DNA of 64,000 bases from Chloroflexota bacterium. Lineage in GTDB: Bacteria > Chloroflexota > Anaerolineae > Anaerolineales > Anaerolineaceae. The DNA is taken from the NCBI GenBank assembly GCA_021779955.1, contig JAJXZS010000044.1:1-64000 (forward strand), read 5' to 3'. Under the pieces are notes generated by a model. That model saw nothing but the letters and a program-made list of their open reading frames with translations. It made no database searches and was not told where the DNA came from. A program made the translations under genes and the position numbers. Shown here piece by piece: positions 27,219 through 34,712 of this stretch (position 1 is the first letter of the stretch; the number at the start of each line of letters is the position of its first letter).

Positions 27219-27737
27219 CTATCCTTGTTCCTGAACCGGCTTTAAAGCTTGCGGTAATTTGTTCGGGCGCATCTTTCCCTGGATGTTCTCGTCTACTACG
27301 ATCACCGGAGCTTGTGAACAGGCGCCGACACATCGGCAGATCTCCATGGTGATCATTCCATCTGCTGTGGTCTGCCCCGGTTCGATCCCCAGGATTTGCT
27401 TTGCTTTTTCTAGCAATTGAGGAGTGCCGCCAACGTAACAGGCGGTGCCCATGCAGAACTTGACAGTGTGCTTTCCCCGAGGGGTGGTGGTAAAGAAAGA
27501 ATAGAAAGTGACCACCCCGTGTACCCGGGAAATGGGAACCTGCAGGCGTTCGGCGACGTAGTCTTGCATCGGTTCAGAGATGAACCCGATCTTGGCTTGC
27601 AGCTCATTGAGTACCACCATGGTGGCGCCTGGTCTGGCTTTGTTATCGTCAATGATTTGGTCGATGGTGCTCTTGAGGTTAGGATCCATAAGGGGATCAT
27701 TCTTTGGTATTTTGAGATCAGCGGTCATTGTTGCCAT
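27219..27737 (-). CDS. NuoE/HndA-like [2Fe-2S] subunit (second copy)
   Basis: The 172-aa protein has the helical N-terminus ('IDQIIDDNKARPGATMVVLN') and the [2Fe-2S] thioredoxin domain with C-x4-C 'FCMGTACYVGG' and C-x3-C 'CRCVGACSQAP'. It is clearly divergent from the copy at 23879-24358. It probably pairs with the ferredoxin-domain NuoF (HydC/HndA role). It opens the catalytic part of the hydrogenase operon. Confidence 0.92.
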   Translation of the reverse strand: MATMTADLKIPKNDPLMDPNLKSTIDQIIDDNKARPGATMVVLNELQAKIGFISEPMQDYVAERLQVPISRVHGVVTFYSFFTTTPRGKHTVKFCMGTACYVGGTPQLLEKAKQILGIEPGQTTADGMITMEICRCVGACSQAPVIVVDENIQGKMRPNKLPQALKPVQEQG

Positions 27738-27913
27738 AACGAATTAGGCTCCGGGTATAAAGTTGATAAACATTGTAAACTTACCCTGATTACACCAGCA
27801 TCAGTTTACTCTTGTGCGCAGAAACAGACAATGAATGAATGTCACCAGAAGACATGTAACTCATCTAATAAACAAACTATCGAAAGCGTTGGTTGTATCT
27901 AAACCGAGTTTCA

Positions 27914-27942
27914 ATTTTATCGCGAAACGGGATATTTCACAA
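27914..27942 (-). promoter_or_regulatory. Candidate promoter of the hydrogenase electron-transfer genes
   Basis: Minus strand TTGTGA (27937-27942), 17 bases, TAAAAT (27914-27919), in the 210-base gap between the PHP gene and the NuoE-like gene. The -35 region reads TTGTGAAATAT, which equals one half of a Rex (NADH-sensing repressor) operator. The rest of the gap shows no other clear signal. Confidence 0.4.
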
Positions 27943-27947
27943 CACAT

Positions 27948-28685
27948 TCACGAGATGGTGAGCTTCCTGTCCTCAGAACTGCGTATAGCCAATATTATCT
28001 CTTCAATCGTTGGAGATTCTATTGTGAAGTTATTGGCGCCCAAAAATTCATTCAAGCTGTGCGCATCGCCGCCGCGGAGGAGTGGAAACGACTTTATTTG
28101 GGGGAATTGCGATTCAATACGACTGATGGAGAGGTGACGCGAGATCTCGAGAGCCTCGATGGGAATGTCTGTGGGTACGAAGCCCAGGTTCTCGATGAGG
28201 CCAAACGCTTTACGGTCGACATGCGCGGGAATGAACAGACCATCCAACGAATCGACAAGATTGAACGCCTGCGTGATGGTCAGGCTTGTTGAGATAATGA
28301 GAAGCCTGTCTTCCCGCCGTATGAACTCACCAGTTTCATCCACCACGAATTGCTCGCCAAAGTGCTCAGGTTGATTCTGCATTCGGGGAAGAGAGGCATC
28401 CACGACTTTCTGCAGTTCCTCAAGCTGGTCGAGCCGGTCGAACAGGCACAGGCAATGCACCTCTTCCGAGGTCTGCAGCTCCATCCCGGGCAAAACCGTG
28501 AGGGGCAAGCCGGTCGCGGCTTTTTGGACAGCCTGCACATTCGCGCTTGAGTTGTGATCGGTAATGGCGATGATGTCGATCCCTTGTTCGATGGCAGTCT
28601 CCACGATCAATGGCGGGATCATCTCCACCTCGGCGCACGGGGAGAGTACCGTATGAACGTGCAATTCAGCGCGATAAGTTTTCAA
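27948..28685 (-). CDS. PHP-domain phosphoesterase-like protein
   Basis: The 245-aa protein has the PHP metal motifs: 'ELHVHTVLSPC' (HxH), 'AITDHNSS' (DH), 'PGMELQT' (E), 'PAHVDR' (H) and 'RGGDAHSL' (DAH). The family includes DNA polymerase-associated phosphatases, histidinol phosphatase and nucleotide-cleaving enzymes. Its substrate here is unknown. It lies in the accessory cassette upstream of the hydrogenase genes, 18 bases after a DRTGG gene. Confidence 0.87.
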   Translation of the reverse strand: MKTYRAELHVHTVLSPCAEVEMIPPLIVETAIEQGIDIIAITDHNSSANVQAVQKAATGLPLTVLPGMELQTSEEVHCLCLFDRLDQLEELQKVVDASLPRMQNQPEHFGEQFVVDETGEFIRREDRLLIISTSLTITQAFNLVDSLDGLFIPAHVDRKAFGLIENLGFVPTDIPIEALEISRHLSISRIESQFPQIKSFPLLRGGDAHSLNEFLGANNFTIESPTIEEIILAIRSSEDRKLTIS

Positions 28686-28703
28686 GAGAACTCTTGACGT
28701 TAT

Positions 28704-29060
28704 CTATTCCAGTGAAGATTTACACCTGATGCCCAATTCCCACAACTTGCCGGCGATTTCAAAAGTAGTTTTTTTGGTCGATAATAGAATGACGCCTTCT
28801 TCGTTCGCTTTGGTGATGGTTGCATCTTCTGGCGAGGCGCCTTCGGTAATGATGATAGCGGACAGGTCCAGCAGCGAAGCCACTGCAATGATGTTGCCGT
28901 GCGCCTGAAGGGTGACCCAAATCGAATGCCGGGCGGCGCCTGACATTACGCAGCTGAGCAAGTCGGCTGCATAGCCACAGGACGGTTCGAAGGCTGAAAA
29001 CTCTTTTGCTTCGGTTAATGGAGTAAGCTCCAGTGCGTCGATAATTTGCTGCAAATTCAT
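28704..29060 (-). CDS. DRTGG-domain protein (second of two)
   Basis: The 118-aa protein is a single DRTGG-like domain, with 'GYAADLLSCVMSGAARHSIW' and 'VASLLDLSAIIITEGASP' followed by 'GVILLSTKKTTFEIAGKLW'. The domain occurs with CBS pairs and in HPr-kinase-like proteins and is thought to bind small ligands; no catalytic residues are evident. ATG 29060 follows the CBS-ATPase stop by one base, so translation is coupled, and AAGGAGAG precedes it. Confidence 0.8.
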   Translation of the reverse strand: MNLQQIIDALELTPLTEAKEFSAFEPSCGYAADLLSCVMSGAARHSIWVTLQAHGNIIAVASLLDLSAIIITEGASPEDATITKANEEGVILLSTKKTTFEIAGKLWELGIRCKSSLE

Positions 29061-29061
29061 C

Positions 29062-30060
29062 TCAACTCTCCTTGTTTTGACCGAAGCCTTCACCCATCAC
29101 TTCTTGGTTGGGCAGAAAGATCTTCATTTTAAGGTTTGTGCCTTTTCCAATGATCGATTCGAGGCGCATCGAATCCACGCAGCGCTGAATGTTAACCAGG
29201 CCCATGCCTGCGCCAAAGCCCAATTCGCGAACATCATCATCGGCGGTGGAGAACCCGGGGCGCATCGCAAGATCCACATCTTCGATACCTGGTCCGTCAT
29301 CGTAAGCGTTGATCGCAATTTGATGCGGCTCGATTTCGGCGCGAATTACGCCTCCATTTGTGGTGTGGATGATCAGATTCATTTCAGCTTCGTATACCGC
29401 TATCCCAGCCCGCCTGGCGATCTGCGGAGTTGCACCCAGGCGCAGCAACGCGCGTTTTATTTTCGATGAGGCAGCGCCGCCGAGGACAAAGTCGCCTTTC
29501 TTGATGTTATAGCGCAAGATCAGACTTGAACGGTCGCTCTCGATATCCTCAAAGAGGTGGCTTGCGCGGTAGCGCCTGACTTCCTCTTCATGATAATCGT
29601 GCTGCAGAGCGGCTAGAATGCCGCGGGTAAGATCGCCCTTGGTGATAATACCCACCAGGCTGTCATGCTCATCGAGCACAGGAAACCGCCCGTAATGGGT
29701 GGCTGCAAATTGCTTCAATGCTTCGACAACCGGATCTTTGCTGCGGATCGACTGTGGATTCGTGGTCATGTAATCGGAAATTGAAGCGGCCAGATCGTTC
29801 AATCGCAAGCAGCGAATCAGGTCTTCCATGCTGATCAAACCCACAAGCTTGCCTTTGGCAACAACAGGCGCACCGGAGATGCGTTCTTCACGAAATGCTT
29901 CGAGCGCATCCTGCATCGTGGCATCCGGGGCAAGCGTCTTCAGGTCCTTGGTCATCACCTCTTCAACCTTGAGTTCGTAGGCCAACTCTTCGGTTCGGGT
30001 GATGTTTTCGGCATCCTGATCGGTCATGGGCTTCTTTTGACTTTCAGAAACCGGGCTCAT
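29062..30060 (-). CDS. Tandem CBS domains fused to an anti-sigma-type ATPase domain
   Basis: The 332-aa protein has a CBS pair (about residues 32-150, 'VEEVMTKDLKTLAPDATMQD' and 'ISDYMTTNPQSI') that binds adenosine nucleotides in other proteins, then an HATPase_c domain (about 180-320) of RsbW/SpoIIAB type with N box 'YEAEMNLIIHT', 'YDDGPGIED' and 'GFGAGMGLVNIQ'. It joins energy sensing to an ATPase. No sigma factor or anti-sigma antagonist lies nearby, so the target is unknown. It lies between two DRTGG genes. Confidence 0.88.
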   Translation of the reverse strand: MSPVSESQKKPMTDQDAENITRTEELAYELKVEEVMTKDLKTLAPDATMQDALEAFREERISGAPVVAKGKLVGLISMEDLIRCLRLNDLAASISDYMTTNPQSIRSKDPVVEALKQFAATHYGRFPVLDEHDSLVGIITKGDLTRGILAALQHDYHEEEVRRYRASHLFEDIESDRSSLILRYNIKKGDFVLGGAASSKIKRALLRLGATPQIARRAGIAVYEAEMNLIIHTTNGGVIRAEIEPHQIAINAYDDGPGIEDVDLAMRPGFSTADDDVRELGFGAGMGLVNIQRCVDSMRLESIIGKGTNLKMKIFLPNQEVMGEGFGQNKES

Positions 30061-30080
30061 TCGATCCTCTAAAATGAAGA

Positions 30081-30452
30081 CTAATCACAGGCTGGGCTGT
30101 TCACAGACCTTTCAAGACTGGGTAAGCCTGCCTGGTAGAGTTTTCCGCATAAAGCAAACATTCCAAACGGTGATGAGATCAAGGCGATATGTTCTTTTTC
30201 GGCGAGCTCAAGCGTCTCTCTTGCCGGTACTTTTCCGCGCACAAGGATAATGGCAGCCACGTCCGCCATTTGGGCCGTGCGAACGACCTGGGGATTGCAT
30301 AAGCCGGTTAAAAGAACAGCTTCGGGTTGAATCGATGCCAGCACGTCGCTCATCAAATCTGCGCCACATCCGCCTCTAATCTCACGCATGAGATTGGCAG
30401 AAGGATTCAATAACGTACCATCGATCAGGGTGACTAACTCTTTGACATTCAT
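30081..30452 (-). CDS. DRTGG-domain protein (first of two)
   Basis: The 123-aa protein matches the domain of the gene at 28704: 'REIRGGCGADLMSDVLASIQ', 'NPQVVRTAQMADVAAIILVRG' and 'IALISSPFGMFALCGKLYQ'. It heads the accessory cassette of the hydrogenase island. ATG 30452 (GGAAG seven bases before it) is preferred over an upstream GTG at 30488. The upstream region is divergent to hisS. Confidence 0.78.
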   Translation of the reverse strand: MNVKELVTLIDGTLLNPSANLMREIRGGCGADLMSDVLASIQPEAVLLTGLCNPQVVRTAQMADVAAIILVRGKVPARETLELAEKEHIALISSPFGMFALCGKLYQAGLPSLERSVNSPACD

Positions 30453-30630
30453 ATAAACTTCCGGAAGATGAGAATTTTGCAGGTCCACAAATGGAATATA
30501 AGACTGAAATAATTTACCATTTGAAGTTTATCATGAATACCGGGGTCAGATGCCATAATTCGAAGCGAACTTCGGCACCAATCTCTTTTATACGTTAAAA
30601 TCATCCTTAATCTAGATCAAAGGAAATCCT

Positions 30631-31905
30631 ATGAAACCTACCATCCAATCAGTCAAAGGAACACGTGAATTCTATCCGGAAGACATGGCCATCAGGCAAT
30701 GGCTCTACGGAAAACTGCGGCAGGTTTCAGAACTCTATGGTTACCAGGAATACGATGGTCCCTTTCTCGAGAAGATCGAATTGTATGCAGCGAAATCGGG
30801 TGAGGAGCTTGTCAAGGAGCAATCATTCGTCTTTCCCGACCGGAATAATGAGTTGATCGCCCTGAGGCCTGAATTGACTCCATCGCTGGCACGCATGATC
30901 GCCCAGCGGCAGGGCGAACTCGTCTTTCCTGCTCGCTGGTGGTCCTTTGGACCATTCTGGCGTTATGAAAAACCACAAAAGGGGCGGACGCGCGAATTCT
31001 TCCAGTGGAATATCGATCAGGTCGGGGCAAACTCGCCCGAAGCTGATGCTGAAATGATCGGCATCTGCGCATCCTTCCTAAAAAGTACCGGTTTGACCGC
31101 TGACGAGGTCATAGTATATGTGAACGATCGCAGATTGATGGACGAACAAATTGCGGCTTTGGGTATTGCCGAAGACCAGAGGAAATCTGTCTCAAAGTTG
31201 ATCGACAGACGTGACAAATTAAGCTCATCCGCATGGGATCAATCGATCCTGGATGCAGGTTTCACTTCAGGGCAGCTGGCGGGGTTGAAGGAACTCCTGG
31301 ATAACAAGGACCTGTGGAAGAAATCGACCGAGTTGACCCGCGTATTCGATGCCCTGGAGAAGATGGGAGTATCAGAGTACGTCCGGTACAACCCGCAGAT
31401 TGTCCGTGGATTGGATTACTACACAGGTGTTGTTTTTGAAGCCTGGGATGCCGGTGCTGAAGGTAGAGCGGTGCTCGGAGGCGGGCATTACGACAATCTG
31501 GTGGCTGATGTAGGCGGGAATCCTTTGCCAGGAGTCGGATTTGCCATGGGCGATGTCATGATCAACCTGCTGCTGGAAAAATACGGCAAGTTACCCGGGT
31601 TCAACCTGTATTCCGCGGCGGTTCTTGTTACGGTCTTCGATGAAGCTTTGCGGGATGACTCGATGAAACTTGCGGCCGAGATTCGGGACGCCGGCATTCG
31701 ATGCATCTGCTACTCAGAACCGGCAAAGTTGCAGAAGCAGCTCAAATATGCTGATCGCCTGGGCATGCCGGCAGTGCTGGTCTTTGGCCCGGACGAAGCC
31801 AGTGCGGGCAATATCACGATCAAGGATCTGAAGAATCGGGCGCAGAAGACGCTGCCCAGAGCGAAGGTCATTCACGAGCTGGAACAAATCCTTGCACAGG
31901 CATGA
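30631..31905 (+). CDS. hisS: Histidyl-tRNA synthetase
   Basis: The 424-aa class II synthetase has motif 1 ('QEYDGPFLEKIELY'), motif 2 ('RWWSFGPFWRYEKPQKGRTREFFQWN'; shown here by its FRYE-like and Q-GR-REF residues), the histidine-specific 'GLDYYTGVVFEAW' segment and motif 3 'GGGHYDNLV', plus a C-terminal anticodon-binding domain. It charges tRNA-His. AAAGGAAATCCT precedes the ATG. tRNA-His itself lies 27 bases after the stop. Confidence 0.97.
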   Translation: MKPTIQSVKGTREFYPEDMAIRQWLYGKLRQVSELYGYQEYDGPFLEKIELYAAKSGEELVKEQSFVFPDRNNELIALRPELTPSLARMIAQRQGELVFPARWWSFGPFWRYEKPQKGRTREFFQWNIDQVGANSPEADAEMIGICASFLKSTGLTADEVIVYVNDRRLMDEQIAALGIAEDQRKSVSKLIDRRDKLSSSAWDQSILDAGFTSGQLAGLKELLDNKDLWKKSTELTRVFDALEKMGVSEYVRYNPQIVRGLDYYTGVVFEAWDAGAEGRAVLGGGHYDNLVADVGGNPLPGVGFAMGDVMINLLLEKYGKLPGFNLYSAAVLVTVFDEALRDDSMKLAAEIRDAGIRCICYSEPAKLQKQLKYADRLGMPAVLVFGPDEASAGNITIKDLKNRAQKTLPRAKVIHELEQILAQA

Positions 31906-31932
31906 TGGCTGTGTTACAATCCGTTCGTTCAT

Positions 31933-32005
31933 GGTGGGCGTAGCTCAATGGCAGAGTGCGTGACTGTGGATCACGATGTTGTGGGTTCGACCCCCATCGC
32001 CCACC
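31933..32005 (+). tRNA. tRNA-His (GTG)
   Basis: The gene folds into a cloverleaf: acceptor GTGGGCG with CGCCCAC, anticodon stem CGTGA/TCACG around loop CTGTGGA (anticodon GTG), and T arm GTGGG-TTCGACC-CCCAT. The base before the acceptor stem is G (31933) and the discriminator is C (32005), the G-1:C73 pair that marks tRNA-His. CCA is not encoded. Confidence 0.95.
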
Positions 32006-32020
32006 CCTACCGTCAACGAA

Positions 32021-32046
32021 AAGACCCCTTGCTAAGGGGTCTTCAT
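32021..32046. terminator. Terminator after hisS/tRNA-His
   Basis: Perfect 10-bp arms AAGACCCCTT (32021-32030) and AAGGGGTCTT (32034-32043), 3-base loop, then CATTTATT. It can also stop the convergent EamA transcript. Confidence 0.85.
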
Positions 32047-32062
32047 TTATTAATTTGATGAA

Positions 32063-33007
32063 TTATTGATCCTGCAGGGGGATATCCGACATGTGGACGC
32101 TGCGTGGGTTTAGCCAACTCAAGAACCCTTTGCCTTTGCGTTTCTTGGGGACGATCTTATCATAAGCAACCAATAGTAAGTTCCCGCAAATCAGCAAAGC
32201 ACCGATCCACTGTACAGGGGATAGCCGCTCTCCCAACCAGGTGAATGCCAGCACAACCGTCACGAGCAATTCTGCCAGGCCCAACAAAGCCGTTTGGATT
32301 CCGCCCAGGTGCTTGACTCCCAAAAATAAGGTAAGGCGCGAAATGAATGTGATTACACCGAGTGAAATCAGCGGCCACCAAATCACATCGACTGCAGGCA
32401 GCGACGGCTTGAAGCTGATGAATGCGATGACCACAGTAATCGCCATGGCGAGCAGCGTATAGAAAGTCACAGTGGGGGCTGGAGCGTCGTAAAGAACGCG
32501 CTGATTGATCAGCAAATGAAGGGCGTAAAGTGCTGCTGCGCCAATCATCATTCCAGCGCCAGCCAGGTCGACAAGGGTATGTGAATTACTGACGAGTAAT
32601 AAGATGCCGGGTACCGAAATGGTCAAACGGATAAGTGTCATCCGGCTGGGAGGCTGGCTATCCAGGAAGAGCCATAACGCCACAAACAAGGGGTAGAACG
32701 AGTATAGCAATTGCCCGACGCTCGCATCGAGCAGCGAAAGTGCGTTGTAATAGAGGATCGAACCGAGCCCGTTCACAACCCCGGCTAAAACGCAACCGAT
32801 CAATCCTACCGGGTAGATGTAGAAGAAAGACCGTTTGAAGATCAACAGAAACAAGAAGAGTAGAAGAACAGCCAGCGTAGACCTCACGGCAACAACAGCA
32901 AGCGGTGTAAAACCGAAGAGCATCGCTTGCTTGCCGAACACTGGTGTCAACCCCAGGAACAGGGCTGAACCCAAAGCTGCTGAAATTCCTTTCTGTCTAC
33001 CGTTCAT
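32063..33007 (-). CDS. EamA/DMT superfamily permease
   Basis: The 314-aa protein has ten hydrophobic segments arranged as two EamA repeats, the second starting near 'GAGMMIGAAALYALHLLINQ'. The proline-containing 'GIQTALLGLAELLVTVVLAF' and 'TWLGERLSPVQWIGALLI' segments are typical. DMT permeases export amino acids or other metabolites. Its start is 5 bases after the stop of the threonine synthase-receiver gene, so the two are probably co-expressed and the permease may move a product of that enzyme. Confidence 0.88.
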   Translation of the reverse strand: MNGRQKGISAALGSALFLGLTPVFGKQAMLFGFTPLAVVAVRSTLAVLLLFLFLLIFKRSFFYIYPVGLIGCVLAGVVNGLGSILYYNALSLLDASVGQLLYSFYPLFVALWLFLDSQPPSRMTLIRLTISVPGILLLVSNSHTLVDLAGAGMMIGAAALYALHLLINQRVLYDAPAPTVTFYTLLAMAITVVIAFISFKPSLPAVDVIWWPLISLGVITFISRLTLFLGVKHLGGIQTALLGLAELLVTVVLAFTWLGERLSPVQWIGALLICGNLLLVAYDKIVPKKRKGKGFLSWLNPRSVHMSDIPLQDQ

Positions 33008-33012
33008 TCCTT

Positions 33013-34698
33013 TTATTTCAAGAGTGAGTTCACTTCATCCAGCAGGTCGTCACTCATGAAATTTCCTTTTTGCATCAAGGATTGGATATGACCTTTCAGC
33101 CGTCCTTTTTCGAACGCGGTCAATTCCTTGGCGGTGACAACAATGATGGGGATTTCACGCGTTTCAGGCTGCGACTGAAGCGTATCCATGACTGAAAATC
33201 CATCCATGTCGGGCATCATCAGGTCGAGCAGAATGAGGTTTGGACGCTCTTTGCGGATGATCTCCACCGCGTCTTTGCCATTCGATGCTTCAACAAGGAC
33301 GTAATTGCCTTGAGATTGTAGAATCCGCCTGACCAGCTTTCGCACGTCAGGCTCGTCATCGATGATCGCAATCTTGGGGAATTTGTCGATTGTTACACTG
33401 GATAAGGCCGCAAGCAAGCCTTCCTCGTTCTCCTGGACAGCCTTTGCGGTTGCATCGATATTATGCTCCCAGCCTTCACCCAGCATACTTCTTTCAACGG
33501 GAACGGTGTGCCCCGTGCAATTGATCACAACCACTTCATTGGGCTTGATCGTGCCTGCCCTGAACAATTTGACCACACCGGCAAAAGCCACGGCTGCCGC
33601 TGGTTCGACGGATAAGCCTTCCATCTTGGCCAACAAATGCATTGCTCTGAATGCCTCTTCATCACTCACGCTTTCGATTTCTCCGCCGCTGCCTTTCTGG
33701 ATCGCTTTGCGAAGCAACGTGTAAGTACGGCCCGGATTCCCTGTCGCCAATGTTTCGATCCGTGTGCGCGGAGAAAGAACGGGGATGACCTCATCTTTGT
33801 TCTGTCGCCATGCATGCACCATGGGCGCGCAGCCTTCAGTCTGTATCAAGCCAAGTTTTGGCTGCTTTTCAATCAAGCCCATCAATTTCAGCTCGCGAAA
33901 GCCCTTATCCGCGCCAAGAGGTCCCATTCCGCCGCTAACCGATTGAATATACCAGTCAGGCGCCATCCATGGCGTCTTTGGCGGCTCGATATCTTTCAAT
34001 TCGTGATTATGCACCAAATTCGAGATCTGTTCTGCGATCTCGAATGCAATGGTCTTCATCGACTCAACGCATGGGATACTTCGCGCCCCCAGATCGAGGA
34101 ACATGTTCCTCTGCCGCGAAAACTCCTCTGCCAACTGCTTGGTGAGGTCGTATGAACCGGTGATCTTGACTACCTGGGTTCCGTATAGCGCGACCTCGCG
34201 CATCTTCACTGCAGGCACAAGGCTTGTGAGGAACGCCCAAAGCTTGATTCCCGCTCGCGATGCATATGCTGAATAGGAGATGGCTACATTTCCGGTCGAA
34301 GCGCAGACCATCTCTGTGATACCAGCTTCCTTCAATACAGCGATGGTAATGGCAGCCTGGCGGTCTTTGAAAGAGTTGGTCGGTCCCTGCCGCTCGTCTT
34401 TAATGTAAAGATTAGGGAGTCCCAGCATGAGCCCTAGATTTTTGGCATGGATCAGGGGTGTCCCGCCTTCACCCAGGGTCAAATCTGGAATGATCTTCTG
34501 AATCGGCAGCAGTTCGCGGTAACGCCAAAGGTTGAATGGGCGGTTTGCGATTTGCTTCAGAAACGTCTGTGCCAGAACAGCATAGTTATAGTGCGCTTCC
34601 CTCCAGAGGCTGCCGCATTTGGGGCAACCGGGTTTCTTGGGATCGTAGGGAGTTTTGAAACCGCAATCAAGGCATTCTGCATAGAAATAAAGTGGCAT
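33013..34698 (-). CDS. Threonine synthase-like PLP enzyme fused to a response-regulator receiver domain
   Basis: The 561-aa protein has an N-terminal zinc ribbon (Cys9, Cys12, Cys25, Cys28), then a fold-type II PLP domain (about 40-430) with 'NSFKDRQAA' (Lys111, PLP Schiff base), 'CASTGNVAISYSAYASRAG' and 'VSGGMGPLGA' phosphate loops. That is the layout of threonine synthase, which makes L-threonine from O-phospho-L-homoserine. Residues 443-560 are a complete receiver domain: 'IIDDEPD' acidic pair, Asp492 in 'LLDLMMPDMDG' as phosphoacceptor, Thr522 and Lys544. Such a fusion would let a histidine kinase regulate the enzyme. It follows the hybrid kinase gene by 14 bases. Confidence 0.9.
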   Translation of the reverse strand: MPLYFYAECLDCGFKTPYDPKKPGCPKCGSLWREAHYNYAVLAQTFLKQIANRPFNLWRYRELLPIQKIIPDLTLGEGGTPLIHAKNLGLMLGLPNLYIKDERQGPTNSFKDRQAAITIAVLKEAGITEMVCASTGNVAISYSAYASRAGIKLWAFLTSLVPAVKMREVALYGTQVVKITGSYDLTKQLAEEFSRQRNMFLDLGARSIPCVESMKTIAFEIAEQISNLVHNHELKDIEPPKTPWMAPDWYIQSVSGGMGPLGADKGFRELKLMGLIEKQPKLGLIQTEGCAPMVHAWRQNKDEVIPVLSPRTRIETLATGNPGRTYTLLRKAIQKGSGGEIESVSDEEAFRAMHLLAKMEGLSVEPAAAVAFAGVVKLFRAGTIKPNEVVVINCTGHTVPVERSMLGEGWEHNIDATAKAVQENEEGLLAALSSVTIDKFPKIAIIDDEPDVRKLVRRILQSQGNYVLVEASNGKDAVEIIRKERPNLILLDLMMPDMDGFSVMDTLQSQPETREIPIIVVTAKELTAFEKGRLKGHIQSLMQKGNFMSDDLLDEVNSLLK

Positions 34699-34712
34699 GG
34701 TAAGAAATTTTC

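Noticed and set aside
18228-27737. [FeFe]-hydrogenase catalytic subunit, expected from the HydABC-like genes
   Set aside because: No H-cluster motif was found in any frame; the catalytic subunits are [NiFe].
30561-30574. Short hairpin CGAAG-CGAA-CTTCG upstream of hisS
   Set aside because: Only five base pairs and no T tract or T-box features; not enough for a regulatory call.
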